Notes: generated by a model not told the origin, from the sequence alone. DNA of 64,000 nt from JAABTH01 sp964390725 (GCA_964390725.1 CAYMIW010000006.1:1-64000), one strand, 5' to 3'. Positions 8,707 to 18,299 are shown, numbered from the stretch's first letter. Program-made: numbers and translations.

Positions 8707-10719
8707 ATGAAAAACCAGATGACGGAAAAACCGAAAATCGGTGTCTACGTTTGCCATTGCGGGGTCAATATTTCCGCCACGGTTGATGTGGAAACTGTTG
8801 CTGAATATGCACAAAAGCTGCCCAATGTAGAGGTGGCGCGAACCTATTCTTACATGTGTTCCGACCCCGGCCAGGCTCTTATCAAGCAGGATATAAAAGA
8901 AAAGGGCCTAAACCGGGTTATTGTAGCCTCCTGTTCACCCCGCATGCATGAACCGACCTTCAGGAAAGCGATCCAGGAGGCGGGCCTGAACCCTTTCTAT
9001 CTTGAGATGGCCAACATCAGGGAACAGTGCTCCTGGGTGCACGAGGAAATGGAGGAGGCTACTGCTAAATCCAAGAAACTGGTTGCAGCAGCGGTAGCCA
9101 AGGTTAGACTGCTCGAAGCACTTGAATCGAAAGAGGTTGATGCTGAACCGGCAGCCCTGGTTATTGGCGCCGGTATAGCGGGCATTCAGGCAGCTCTTGA
9201 TATTGCCGATGCCGGCTTTAAAGTATACCTGGTTGAAAAAACCCCTTCGGTTGGCGGACGTATGGCTCAGCTGGACAAAACCTTTCCCACCCTTGATTGT
9301 TCAGCCTGTATTCTGACCCCGAAAATGGTTGACTGTGCCAGCCATCCCAATATTGAGCTTTTTAGCTATTCTGAAGTTGAAGAAGTTGGTGGCTTTATCG
9401 GCAACTTTGAAGTTAAGGTCAGGAAAAAAGCCCGGTATGTAGATGTTGAAAAATGCACCGGTTGTGGCGATTGTGCTGCAGCCTGCCGGGTAAAAGACCG
9501 TTTTCCAAGTGAATTTGACCAGGGGATGGGCAAACGCTCAGCCATATACCTGCCATTTCCACAGGCTGTTCCGGCCAAGTATACTATTGATCCGGAAAAC
9601 TGTCTCTTCCTCAGCAAGGGTAAGTGTGGGAAAGGTCCCAAGTGCCAGGAAGTCTGTCAGGCTGAGGCGATTAACTTTGAACAGCAGGATGAAATTGTAG
9701 AGTTTAAGGTCGGGGCAATTATCGTTGCTACAGGCTTTGATCCCTTTGATGCATCGCGTAAGCCGGAGTACGGTTATAACGATTATCCTAACGTGATAAC
9801 CGGGATGGAAATGGAACGCCTTGTTTCCGCTTCCGGACCGACAGGCGGTAAGGTAACAATTTTTAATGGTGAAGAAGAGATTGAGCCTAAAGAAGTGGCT
9901 TTTATTAAATGTGTCGGTTCACGCGATGCCAGTGTGGGAAACGAGTACTGCTCGCGAGTATGCTGCATGTATACAGCAAAGCAGGCCCACCTGATCAGGG
10001 ATAAAATACCCGATGCCAACATCCGTATTTACTATATGGATGTAAGAGCTTTCGGCAAGGGTTACGAAGAGTTCTATGATCGTGTTCGCCGTGAAAACGT
10101 TCGCTATATCAGGGGCAATCCGTCGGAAATCTTCAAGCGGGGCAACAAGCTGGTAGTTAAGGCTGAAGATACACTAACTGCCACACCGCTCGAGGACGAG
10201 GTTGATCTGGTAGTCCTCGGTGTGGGCCTGGAGCCGCGCGCTGACATGAGGGAGACCATGGACTTGCTGCGGTTGTCGCAGTCGCCCGATAGATTTTTCC
10301 TTGAAGCGCACCCCAAGCTTCGCCCTGTCGATACGGCAACAGACGGTGTTTTCCTGGCCGGTTGCTGCCAGGGCCCGAAAGATATTCCCGATACAGTAGC
10401 CCAGGCCAAGGGAGCTGCATCATCTGCAATGATCCCCCTGGCCCGGGGCAAGGTAATGATCAGCGCCCAGGTGGCTGTAGTCGATGAATCAACCTGCAGG
10501 GGCTGTGGTTTCTGTGTTAATATCTGCCCCTATACAGCCATTGAACTGGTTACCGTGAACCGCTTTGGTCACGATGTAGAAGTAGCCAGGGTCAACGAAG
10601 CTCTTTGCAAAGGTTGTGGCTCCTGCTCGGCCGGGTGCCTTTCCGACTCTATTCAGCCAAAGTCATTCCGCGATCGGCAGATTCTGCCGCAGATAGCTGC
10701 ATTGGGGGTATTAAGATGA
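8707..10719 (+). CDS. hdrA: heterodisulfide reductase subunit A (HdrA), flavin-bifurcating type
   Basis: HdrA, 670 residues, holds the FAD that splits or merges electron pairs in Hdr complexes. Domains in order: an N-terminal segment with VCHCGVNIS and a Cys-Ser-Pro site (VASCSPRMHE); a thioredoxin-reductase-like FAD domain with GAGIAGIQAAL at about residue 155; the DCSACILTPKMV segment; an inserted ferredoxin-like part (CTGCGDCAAAC and a later Cys cluster); and two C-terminal [4Fe-4S] motifs, CRGCGFCVNICP and CKGCGSCSAGC. ATG 8707 sits almost on top of GGGAGG, so ATG 8719 is an alternative start. No separate hdrB or hdrC follows; the HdrD-like protein upstream may replace them. Confidence 0.93.
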   Translation: MKNQMTEKPKIGVYVCHCGVNISATVDVETVAEYAQKLPNVEVARTYSYMCSDPGQALIKQDIKEKGLNRVIVASCSPRMHEPTFRKAIQEAGLNPFYLEMANIREQCSWVHEEMEEATAKSKKLVAAAVAKVRLLEALESKEVDAEPAALVIGAGIAGIQAALDIADAGFKVYLVEKTPSVGGRMAQLDKTFPTLDCSACILTPKMVDCASHPNIELFSYSEVEEVGGFIGNFEVKVRKKARYVDVEKCTGCGDCAAACRVKDRFPSEFDQGMGKRSAIYLPFPQAVPAKYTIDPENCLFLSKGKCGKGPKCQEVCQAEAINFEQQDEIVEFKVGAIIVATGFDPFDASRKPEYGYNDYPNVITGMEMERLVSASGPTGGKVTIFNGEEEIEPKEVAFIKCVGSRDASVGNEYCSRVCCMYTAKQAHLIRDKIPDANIRIYYMDVRAFGKGYEEFYDRVRRENVRYIRGNPSEIFKRGNKLVVKAEDTLTATPLEDEVDLVVLGVGLEPRADMRETMDLLRLSQSPDRFFLEAHPKLRPVDTATDGVFLAGCCQGPKDIPDTVAQAKGAASSAMIPLARGKVMISAQVAVVDESTCRGCGFCVNICPYTAIELVTVNRFGHDVEVARVNEALCKGCGSCSAGCLSDSIQPKSFRDRQILPQIAALGVLR

Positions 10720-11147
10720 GCTCAAACTATGAACCGAATATAGTTGCCTTTCTCTGTAACTGGTGTTCCTACGCCGGGGCTGACCTGGCCGGCACCAGCC
10801 GGGTTCATTATCCGGCTAACATTCAGGTAATCCGGGTTATGTGTTCCGGCAGGGTTAATCCCCTTTATGTGATGAACGCTCTGCAGCAGGGTGCTGATGG
10901 GGTACTAGTCTCCGGTTGTCATCCCGGTGATTGTCATTATATGGAAGGTAATTATTATGCCAGGCGCCGCCTCGGCATGCTGAAAGATCTAATGGAATTT
11001 GTTGGTGTTGACCCACGCCGGTTTCACATGAGCTGGGTTTCAGCATCAGAGGGGCACAAGTGGAAGGAAGTAGTTGAAAAAACGGTTGAAGACGCACGCG
11101 AGGCCGGGCCATTTGAAGGTTTCAGGCGCCGGCAGATTGACTGGTAG
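10716..11147 (+). CDS. flxD: MvhD/FlxD-type [2Fe-2S] electron-transfer subunit
   Basis: A 143-residue MvhD-family protein, which passes electrons from a hydrogenase or Flx NADH module to HdrA. It has the family pattern FLCNWCSYAGADLAGTSR, VMCSGRVNP and SGCHPGDCHY, with Cys at every cluster position (no Sec). The start ATG overlaps the hdrA stop as ATGA, so the two are translationally coupled. A longer in-frame reading from 10605 lies inside hdrA and is not used. Confidence 0.92.
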   Translation: MSSNYEPNIVAFLCNWCSYAGADLAGTSRVHYPANIQVIRVMCSGRVNPLYVMNALQQGADGVLVSGCHPGDCHYMEGNYYARRRLGMLKDLMEFVGVDPRRFHMSWVSASEGHKWKEVVEKTVEDAREAGPFEGFRRRQIDW

Positions 11148-11162
11148 GAGGGGTAATAGAAA

Positions 11163-12143
11163 ATGGATCTGGAACAATTACGCAAAACCGCGGCAGAAGT
11201 CGTGACCCGTGAAGATGTTAAGTACCTGGTTGGCTGGAAAAAAGGTTCTTACGGATACAGGGTCGCCCCGGTTTTTGTCGAAGATGCTGCAGGCGCTGCA
11301 GAGCTGCTGTTTTCGCCCCTCTGCACTGCCAACCTGGCAACATACCTGACCCTGGTTGAAAAGAAACCGCTTCCGCGCGGACAGGAAGAAGATAAAAGAA
11401 AGGTGGCCCTTTTTGTTAAGGGTTGTGACAGCCGCGCTGTTACTCAACTGATTGTAGAACACGGTATTCGGCGCGACCAGGTAGTTATTATTGGCTGTCC
11501 CTGCCCGGGGGTAATTGATACCGCCAAACTGGCAGAAAAATTTCCGGAAACCGAAGCACCAGCCGAGGTTCAATGGGATGGCGAGAACTTTATTCTTCTT
11601 AACAACGGGGAAGCAGTTAAGCTGCCGCGCGAAGAAGTGATTGCTGAAAAATGCCGTTTCTGCCGCTATCCAAATCCCGTGATCAGCGATATTTTGCTCG
11701 GTGATAAAGTTGAAGTGCGGGAACCGGAGGAGGATAGCGGTGTTGAAGAGATTGAAAATAAAAGTATTGAAGAACGCTGGGACTACTGGGAAAATCATTT
11801 CTCGCACTGTGTGCGCTGTTACAGCTGCCGGAATGTATGTCCACTCTGCTACTGCCAGGACTGCATTCTCGACCGTTTAAATCCTACCTGGGTCAATCGT
11901 GCGGTCAACTTTTCCGAGAATACAGCTTTTAACCTTGCCCGGGCTTTTCACCTTGCCGGTCGCTGCATTGAGTGCGGCGAGTGCGAGCGGGTTTGCCCGG
12001 CTAATATACCCCTGGGCAAACTGAACCGGAAAATGGCCAGGGAAGTTCGGGATAAATACGGTTTCGAGCCGGGAGTGGATCCCGAGGCTGAACCGTTTCA
12101 GGCCAGCTTCAAGCCTGATGATCCCGATGACTTTATCCTGTAG
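11163..12143 (+). CDS. flxC: FlxC-like iron-sulfur subunit (FrhB/ferredoxin-domain protein)
   Basis: A 326-residue protein. Residues 1-150 resemble the coenzyme F420 hydrogenase/dehydrogenase beta family (VKGCDSRAV, IIGCPCPGV, EKCRFCRYPNP). The C-terminal half has ferredoxin-type motifs, CVRCYSCRNVCPLCYC and CIECGECERVCP. Known Flx modules (NADH dehydrogenase modules coupled to Hdr) contain two such Fe-S subunits between FlxA and FlxD. GGAGGGG precedes the ATG, and the next gene starts 11 bases later. Calling it FlxC rather than FlxB rests on gene order and domains. Confidence 0.8.
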   Translation: MDLEQLRKTAAEVVTREDVKYLVGWKKGSYGYRVAPVFVEDAAGAAELLFSPLCTANLATYLTLVEKKPLPRGQEEDKRKVALFVKGCDSRAVTQLIVEHGIRRDQVVIIGCPCPGVIDTAKLAEKFPETEAPAEVQWDGENFILLNNGEAVKLPREEVIAEKCRFCRYPNPVISDILLGDKVEVREPEEDSGVEEIENKSIEERWDYWENHFSHCVRCYSCRNVCPLCYCQDCILDRLNPTWVNRAVNFSENTAFNLARAFHLAGRCIECGECERVCPANIPLGKLNRKMAREVRDKYGFEPGVDPEAEPFQASFKPDDPDDFIL

Positions 12144-12154
12144 AGGTGGGTGAT

Positions 12155-13168
12155 ATGTCAGCGATGCTGTTGAATAAGGAAAAATGGCCTGATTTTATCG
12201 GAAAACTGACCGGAAAAAAAATATGGGCACCAAGCGGTGATGGCGAAGAGCTTCGTTTTGCCCCGGTAGCAGAGGGCGAAACGCCGCAGTTAGCTTTTAA
12301 CAACACCAGGGTGCCTCCTAAAAACATACTATTCCCCCAGACCGAAACCATGTACCGTTTTCAGCTGGGAGACCTGGAGATGGAAATTCCGCAGCTTGAT
12401 AAGGAAACAATTATTCTCGGGCTAAGGCCTTGCGATGCCAGGGCAATCTCCATTGTGGAGAAGTTATTCCGATGGGATGTTGACGATCCTTACTACCTGA
12501 AAAGACGCGAGCTGGTAACCCTGGTTGGGCTTGCCTGTAATGAGCCGGGATTAAACTGCTTCTGCACCTCGGTTGGTGGCGGACCAGCCTCTACTGAAGG
12601 GCTCGACCTGTTAATGGTTGATCTGGGAGATAAATACCTGCTTGAAACTATTACTCCAAAGGGTGACGCCCTGGTTGATACAGTGAAAGAGCTTCTTGAA
12701 GAAGCAGATGAGGCTTCGCAAAAATTGAAAGAAGCTGCTGTAAATGAGGCAGGGGAAAAAATAAGTCGCACAGTTGATACTGAAAATGTTGCGCAGGGGC
12801 TGCCCGAGCTCTGGGAAGATCCGCTCTGGCAAAAAGTTTCTGCTTCCTGCCTGGGCTGTGGAACCTGCACCTATCTTTGCCCAACCTGCCACTGCTTTGA
12901 TATCCAGGACGAAACAGAAGCTTTTGAGGCCAGGCGCTGTCGAATGTGGGATTCGTGCATGTTTGAAGAATATACCCTGCATACATCAGGACACAACCCC
13001 CGGCCAACAAGGCGTGAGCGCACCAGGAACCGTATCAACCATAAATACAGCTACTACGTTGACAAGTTCGATGTTATAGCCTGTGTCGGCTGTGGCCGCT
13101 GCATAAACCTCTGCCCTGTCAATATCGACATTGTTGAAATTCTCAGGCAGGTAAAGGAGGCGCTGTGA
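12155..13168 (+). CDS. flxB: FlxB-like 4Fe-4S dicluster subunit
   Basis: A 337-residue protein of the group that includes anaerobic sulfite reductase subunit A. Residues 1-220 form a domain with LGLRPCDARAI and GLACNEPG...CFCTSVGGGP. The C-terminus carries CLGCGTCTYLCPTCHC and CVGCGRCINLCPVNI. ATG 12155 is preceded by GAGGTGG; the in-frame GTG at 12146 overlaps that site. Its stop overlaps the flxA start (TGATG). It probably relays electrons from FlxA to FlxC/FlxD. Confidence 0.82.
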   Translation: MSAMLLNKEKWPDFIGKLTGKKIWAPSGDGEELRFAPVAEGETPQLAFNNTRVPPKNILFPQTETMYRFQLGDLEMEIPQLDKETIILGLRPCDARAISIVEKLFRWDVDDPYYLKRRELVTLVGLACNEPGLNCFCTSVGGGPASTEGLDLLMVDLGDKYLLETITPKGDALVDTVKELLEEADEASQKLKEAAVNEAGEKISRTVDTENVAQGLPELWEDPLWQKVSASCLGCGTCTYLCPTCHCFDIQDETEAFEARRCRMWDSCMFEEYTLHTSGHNPRPTRRERTRNRINHKYSYYVDKFDVIACVGCGRCINLCPVNIDIVEILRQVKEAL

Positions 13169-14013
13169 TGACTGCAAATAACCCTTATGTTCCTTACACG
13201 GCAACTGTTGAGGATACATGGTATGAAACAGGTGGGGACCGCTGTATAAAAACGTTCAAGGTTGTATTTGACGATCAATCCGTGCGACAAAGCTGGAGCC
13301 ATAAACCCGGCCAATGTGCCATGATTGGAGTGCTTGGTATTGGCGAAAGCATGATTTCTATTTCCTGCTCACCGACTGAAGGAAATTTTCTACGTTTTTC
13401 TGTAATGAAAATGGGTAAAGTAACCCAGGCTCTGCATCAACTTGAAGCCGGTGATAAAATGATGGTTCGCGGCCCATACGGCAACAGCTTTCCAGTTGAC
13501 GAATGGCAGGGTAAGAAAATACTGACCATTGGTGGAGGGGTCGGTCAGGCTCCACTGCGTCCCATAATTGAATATGTAAAGGCTAACCGTGAAAAATATG
13601 CCGGCCTGACCATGATCTACGGTGCCCGTACCTCAGGAGACCTTTGCTTTAAGAGCGAATTTGATGAAATGAACAAATGTGAAGATCTATCCTGTCACCT
13701 GACCATTGATATAGAGGAAGAAGGATGGGATCACAATGTCGGTTTTGTTCCCCAAATGCTGCTCGATCTGGAGCCTTCGCCGGAAAACACCATTGTTATT
13801 ACATGCGGCCCGCCGATTATGATCAGGTTTGTCCTGGAAAACCTGAAAAAGTTAGGTTTCGAAGATGAACAGATCTATACTACCCTGGAAAACCGTATGA
13901 AATGTGGAATTGGCAAGTGTGGACGCTGTAATGCAGGGGGTATGTATGTCTGCAAGGATGGGCCTGTTTTCAGCTATGCCGTTTTGAAAGAAATACCGGA
14001 GGCTTTTGCCTGA
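13168..14013 (+). CDS. flxA: FlxA-like FAD/NAD-binding, [2Fe-2S] oxidoreductase
   Basis: A 281-residue ferredoxin-NADP reductase-fold protein, like AsrB and PyrK. It has a flavin-site ISISCSPT, NAD-binding GGGVGQAPLRP at about residues 115-125, the VITCGPPIMI segment, and a C-terminal [2Fe-2S] loop, CGIGKCGRCN...YVCKDGPVF. It should be the NADH entry or exit point of the complex. AAAGGAGG lies seven bases before ATG 13168, with GTG 13165 as the alternative. It is the last gene before a strong terminator. Confidence 0.87.
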   Translation: MTANNPYVPYTATVEDTWYETGGDRCIKTFKVVFDDQSVRQSWSHKPGQCAMIGVLGIGESMISISCSPTEGNFLRFSVMKMGKVTQALHQLEAGDKMMVRGPYGNSFPVDEWQGKKILTIGGGVGQAPLRPIIEYVKANREKYAGLTMIYGARTSGDLCFKSEFDEMNKCEDLSCHLTIDIEEEGWDHNVGFVPQMLLDLEPSPENTIVITCGPPIMIRFVLENLKKLGFEDEQIYTTLENRMKCGIGKCGRCNAGGMYVCKDGPVFSYAVLKEIPEAFA

Positions 14014-14037
14014 TATCTCGTTATCAACAAACAGCAG

Positions 14038-14067
14038 GCGGGGTGGAATTAGCTACCCCGCTTTTTT
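14038..14067 (+). terminator. intrinsic terminator of the hdr-etf-flx operon
   Basis: A perfect 7-bp stem GCGGGGT / ACCCCGC with a ten-base loop is followed directly by six T residues, 25 bases after flxA. Confidence 0.9.
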
Positions 14068-14181
14068 GATCAACAGCCCATTCGTGGGCAGGCTTTTATA
14101 CAGTGTCCTTCAGCTCTGCGCCACTTGTTACCAATCCGCTATTGTGCTAATATCTATTTAACTTACGGGGAGGTTTTTAAA

Positions 14182-14655
14182 GTGGAACAATATGGGCTCG
14201 TAACAGAAACAAAAGGCGAAACAGCTATGGTCAATTTACAACGCCACCTTGTTTGTGAAAGCTGTGGCCGCTGCGGTATTCTGAGCGGCTCGAACAAACG
14301 AGAAATTATTGTAGAAGCTCTCAATCCCATTCAGGCCGGGGAAGGCCAGCGTGTATTGCTTGAATCTGATGATCGCCAGGTTCTGTTCATTTCTTTTATT
14401 CTTTACCTGGTTCCCGCCCTGGCCCTGGTTGCCGGAATAGCTCTCTGGCTTACCGTTATTGCACCTGCCCTGGGATTGCAGGGCAGCCAGGAACTGCCTG
14501 CTGTAGGAGTGGGCCTGCTGTTAATGCTGATTGTATTTCTCAGTGCCAGGATCTGGGATAGGCGGGTTAAAGATAATCCCGATTATAAACCGGTAATAAC
14601 CGCCCTGTTAAACAACGAATCTGTTGAAAACGACCAGTGTGTAGATGAAGAATAA
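14182..14655 (+). CDS. RseC/SoxR-reducing-system-like membrane protein
   Basis: A 157-residue protein. The N-terminal EQYGLVTETKGETAMV strand and CESCGRCG cluster are typical of the RseC/MucC family, followed by two predicted membrane helices (about residues 70-92 and 105-125). In other bacteria relatives modulate a sigma factor or work with Rnf-type electron transport (RsxC/RseC), so a redox role is possible. GTG 14182 is chosen because GGGGAGG precedes it; the longer reading from 14125 has no ribosome site. It stands alone between a terminator and asd. Confidence 0.8.
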   Translation: MEQYGLVTETKGETAMVNLQRHLVCESCGRCGILSGSNKREIIVEALNPIQAGEGQRVLLESDDRQVLFISFILYLVPALALVAGIALWLTVIAPALGLQGSQELPAVGVGLLLMLIVFLSARIWDRRVKDNPDYKPVITALLNNESVENDQCVDEE

Positions 14656-14708
14656 GCAGGTTGTTTTAAAAAAATGCTGTAGTTATACAATAATCGGGAG
14701 GGAATAAT

Positions 14709-15734
14709 ATGTCGAAAAAATACAATGTAGCGGTAGTTGGTGCAACAGGGATGGTTGGCCGTAAAATGATCGAAGTATTGCTCGAACGCAGTTTTCCAAT
14801 TAACGAGCTTAAACTTCTGGCTTCCCATCGTTCGGCAAACAGCCGCATCGAGGCAGGCGGAAAAACATATATTGTGGAAGAGCTGGTGCCAGAATCATTT
14901 ACAGGAATTGACTATGCTTTTTTCAGTGCCGGTGGTGATATAAGCAAACAGTTTGCCCCCGAGGCAGTTAAGCGCGGCACAATAGTAATTGATAACAGCA
15001 ATGCTTTCCGCATGGACGAAGGCATCCCCCTGGTAGTACCCGAAGTCAACCCTGAGGAAGCATTTAAGCATAAAGGCATAATATCCAACCCTAATTGTTC
15101 AACTATCCAGATGGTAGTAGCCCTGCAACCTTTGCAGAAAGCGGCTGGTATTAAACGGGTTGTCGCTGCTACCTACCAGGCGGTATCTGGAGCCGGAAAA
15201 GCGGCTGTCGATGAACTTCATGAACAAACCCGGGCTTACCTTGATGGAAAGCCGGTTCCGGCAGAAAGAATACCTCATAAGGGTGCTCTTCATAATTACC
15301 AGCTGGCTTTTAACTGTGTGCCCCAGATCGATGTTTTTGTTGAAGACGGCTATAGCAAGGAAGAGATAAAAATGATTAACGAAACCAGGAAAATCATGGG
15401 TCTTCCCGGACTGCCTGTTACTACTACCACTGTGAGGCTCCCGGTGGTAACCGGTCATTCAATTGCGGTTAATATCGAACTGGATAAGCCTCTCGACGCC
15501 GACCAGGCTCGCCGTGTTCTTTCAGATGCTCCGGGCATTGTTGTGATTGATAACCCCGCTGAGTTGGCTTATCCCATGCCTCTTGATGCTGCCGATGATG
15601 ATGCTGTTTTTGTTGGTCGTATCCGTCCTGATCATTCCGTGGAAAACGGGCTGAACCTCTGGGTTGTCTCCGATAATATCCGTAAAGGAGCAGCAACAAA
15701 CTCGATCCAGATTGCCGAGCTGTTGATAAAATAA
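14709..15734 (+). CDS. asd: aspartate-semialdehyde dehydrogenase
   Basis: The 341-residue enzyme reduces aspartyl phosphate to aspartate semialdehyde, the branch point to lysine, threonine and methionine. The NADP motif GATGMVGRKMIEVL, catalytic Cys in SNPNCSTIQM, and the ATYQAVSGAGKAAVDEL segment are all present. GGGAGGG precedes the ATG. The downstream genes are for hydantoin/pyrimidine hydrolysis and aromatic amino acids, so this is a mixed amino-acid neighbourhood. Confidence 0.96.
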   Translation: MSKKYNVAVVGATGMVGRKMIEVLLERSFPINELKLLASHRSANSRIEAGGKTYIVEELVPESFTGIDYAFFSAGGDISKQFAPEAVKRGTIVIDNSNAFRMDEGIPLVVPEVNPEEAFKHKGIISNPNCSTIQMVVALQPLQKAAGIKRVVAATYQAVSGAGKAAVDELHEQTRAYLDGKPVPAERIPHKGALHNYQLAFNCVPQIDVFVEDGYSKEEIKMINETRKIMGLPGLPVTTTTVRLPVVTGHSIAVNIELDKPLDADQARRVLSDAPGIVVIDNPAELAYPMPLDAADDDAVFVGRIRPDHSVENGLNLWVVSDNIRKGAATNSIQIAELLIK

Positions 15735-15836
15735 AGAGGCAGCCCTGACTGCACCTGGATATAATCGGCAGGTAACCCTTGGATTTTGCTACTTGCAAAC
15801 AGGATTAACCGGATAATTAAATCAAGGAGGGTTAAT

Positions 15837-17219
15837 ATGAAAACCATTATTAAGAACGGAACTGTGGTAACCGCCTCCGACACTTTCCGGGCTGATGTAG
15901 TTTTTGAAGATGAAAAGATTATTGCCATCGGTAGTTCAGACTGCCGGGAAAGTGAAAACGTTATTGACGCCTCGGGAAAGCTGGTTTTTCCAGGAGCTAT
16001 TGATGTGCATACTCATCTTGATATGCCCTTCGGCGGTACGGTAACTGCCGATGATTTTACCACCGGAACTATAGCTGCCGCTGCCGGTGGTACAACTACC
16101 ATAATTGACTATGCCCTGCAAACTCCCGGCCACTCCCTTGCTGAAGCACTTGAAACCTGGCACAAAAAAGCTGATGGAAAATGTGCTGTCGATTACGGGT
16201 TTCATGTTGCTGTTACCGATTTGAACGATGAAGTTATGGCAGAAATCCCGGCACTGATCAGTAAAGGTTACCCTTCCTACAAGGTTTTTATGGCTTACAA
16301 GGGAGTATTCCAGGTTGACGATAGTACTTTGCTCCAGGTACTTAAACAAGCCGGTGCAGCCGGCGGTTTGGTTCTTGTTCATGCCGAAAACGGTGATATC
16401 ATTGATCTGTTAACCAGGGAAATGCTGGACAGGGGTGATACAGCACCGCTTTACCACGCCCTGAGCCGTCCACCCCAGGCCGAGGAAGAAGCAGTGAACC
16501 GCTATATAACCCTTGCTGCTTTAAGCGGGTCTCCTGCCTATATTGTTCACCTCAGTGACGCAACAGCCCTGGGCCGCCTGGCCGAAGCCCGGTTGCAGGG
16601 TTTACCAATTTATGCCGAAACCTGTCCCCAGTATCTTTTCCTTGATATCGAACGCTACAACGAACCCGGTTTTAACGGGGCAAAATATGTTATGTCTCCG
16701 CCCCTTCGGGAACCCGGTAATGAAGAGTATCTCTGGAACGGTCTTGATTCCGGCAACCTCCAGGTTGTTGCATCAGATCACTGCTCTTTTAACATGAAAG
16801 AGCAAAAAGAACTTGGTTGTAACGACTTCTCCAAGATACCAAATGGTGCCCCGGGATTGGAAACCCGCATTCAGCTGCTTTTTGCCGGTGGTGTAATGGA
16901 AAACCGGATCAGTATTAACAAGTTTGTTGATCTGGTCAGCACGGCTCCGGCCAAGCTGTTTGGTCTCTATCCCCGAAAAGGGGCGCTGGCTGTTGGCAGT
17001 GATGCTGACCTGGTAGTTTTTGATCCCGAGGCCGACTTCACAATTAGCGCCGAAAAACAGTTTCAGAATGTTGATTACAACCCTTATGAAGGCTTCAGTG
17101 GCAGGGGAGTACCGGATAAAGTATTTTCCCGTGGCGCTCTCATTTTTGATGGCGGGCGCTATACGGGAAGTAAGGGGCATGGCTGTTTCCTGCCCCGGCA
17201 ACCTTTTACCGCATTATAA
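15837..17219 (+). CDS. dihydropyrimidinase / hydantoinase-type amidohydrolase
   Basis: A 460-residue cyclic amidohydrolase that opens dihydropyrimidine or hydantoin rings. It has the metal ligands HTHLDMPFG, the lysine in YKVFMAYKG that is carboxylated in this family, VHAENGD, VHLSD and SDHCSF, and the AETCPQYL segment. ATG 15837 has AAGGAGGG nine bases upstream; an earlier in-frame start lacks one. Substrate specificity (dihydrouracil, hydantoin or other imides) is not decidable here. It sits between asd and aroF. Confidence 0.9.
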   Translation: MKTIIKNGTVVTASDTFRADVVFEDEKIIAIGSSDCRESENVIDASGKLVFPGAIDVHTHLDMPFGGTVTADDFTTGTIAAAAGGTTTIIDYALQTPGHSLAEALETWHKKADGKCAVDYGFHVAVTDLNDEVMAEIPALISKGYPSYKVFMAYKGVFQVDDSTLLQVLKQAGAAGGLVLVHAENGDIIDLLTREMLDRGDTAPLYHALSRPPQAEEEAVNRYITLAALSGSPAYIVHLSDATALGRLAEARLQGLPIYAETCPQYLFLDIERYNEPGFNGAKYVMSPPLREPGNEEYLWNGLDSGNLQVVASDHCSFNMKEQKELGCNDFSKIPNGAPGLETRIQLLFAGGVMENRISINKFVDLVSTAPAKLFGLYPRKGALAVGSDADLVVFDPEADFTISAEKQFQNVDYNPYEGFSGRGVPDKVFSRGALIFDGGRYTGSKGHGCFLPRQPFTAL

Positions 17220-17285
17220 AAATTTTTATCTTAAATGAGTATTAAAATAACCTGTTTCCGGAGTTAACGTAAGGAGGATCTTCAT

Positions 17286-18299
17286 ATGATTGTTGTAATG
17301 AATCCCGGCGCCAAAGAAAAAGAAGTAGCCCGGATAACCGACAAACTGAAATCGATGGGTTACGGCGTCCACCTTTCAACCGGTGAAAACCGTACAGTAA
17401 TTGGGGTTATCGGGCAGCGCCGTGAAGAGGTTGCCCAAACCATGGAAGCGATGCCCGAGGTTGAAAAAGTGGTCTTTATTACCCGCCCCTATAAACTGGC
17501 TGGTCGTGAATTCCATTCTGACAATACGTTGATAAAGCTGGGCAAAATAACTATCGGTGGATCTGACCTGGTAGTTATGGCCGGTCCCTGTGCTGTTGAA
17601 AACGAAGAACAGCTTATGCAGGCTGCCGAAGCGATAAAGTCAGCCGGGGCGGCAGTTTTAAGGGCCGGGGCCTTTAAACCACGCACTTCGCCCTACAGTT
17701 TCCAGGGTCTGGAAACACAGGGGCTGCGCTACCTGGATGATGTAAGAACAAAAACAGGCCTGCTCATTGTAACCGAGGTGATGGACCAGTTTACCGTGGA
17801 TGAAGTTGCCGAGTGCGCTGATATTATTCAGGTTGGGGCCCGTAACATGCAGAACTATTTCCTGCTCAGGGAACTGGGTAAAATACGCAAACCGGTTCTG
17901 CTTAAACGCGGCCTATCGGCAACAATCGAAGAATGGCTGATGGCAGCCGAGTATATTTTGTCCGGAGGCAATTACGATGTTATCCTCTGTGAAAGGGGAA
18001 TCCGCACTTTTGAACCCTACACCCGCAATACCCTGGATTTAAGTGCAGTGCCGCTGGTTAAAAAGCTCAGCCACCTGCCGGTAATTGTTGATCCCAGTCA
18101 CGGTACCGGAATCGCCAGCCTGGTCCCGGCCATGAGCAAGGCAGCGCTTGCTGCCGGAGCAGACGGGCTGATGATTGAGGTGCACCCGAACCCCCAGGAA
18201 GCGCTTTCCGACGGGCCGCAATCGTTAACACCGGACCAATTTAACCAATTAATCAGTGAACTCAAAGGAGTGGCTTTAAGTGTGGGCAGGCTTATCTGA
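17286..18299 (+). CDS. aroF: 3-deoxy-7-phosphoheptulonate synthase (DAHP synthase, AroF-type with FeeT-like N-domain)
   Basis: The 337-residue enzyme condenses PEP and erythrose 4-phosphate, the first step of the shikimate pathway. Residues 1-70 form the ferredoxin-like regulatory domain common in Gram-positive and Thermotoga enzymes, and the TIM barrel follows (MAGPCAVEN, LRAGAFKPRTSPYSFQG, LLKRG, VDPSHGTG). AAGGAGG is well placed. Its last 20 bases overlap tyrA, so the two form an aromatic pair. Confidence 0.96.
   Translation: MIVVMNPGAKEKEVARITDKLKSMGYGVHLSTGENRTVIGVIGQRREEVAQTMEAMPEVEKVVFITRPYKLAGREFHSDNTLIKLGKITIGGSDLVVMAGPCAVENEEQLMQAAEAIKSAGAAVLRAGAFKPRTSPYSFQGLETQGLRYLDDVRTKTGLLIVTEVMDQFTVDEVAECADIIQVGARNMQNYFLLRELGKIRKPVLLKRGLSATIEEWLMAAEYILSGGNYDVILCERGIRTFEPYTRNTLDLSAVPLVKKLSHLPVIVDPSHGTGIASLVPAMSKAALAAGADGLMIEVHPNPQEALSDGPQSLTPDQFNQLISELKGVALSVGRLI

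Noticed and set aside
10605..10715. A longer MvhD/FlxD N-terminus inside hdrA
   Set aside because: The added residues match no family member, and ATG 10716 overlapping the hdrA stop with a good ribosome site is the natural start.
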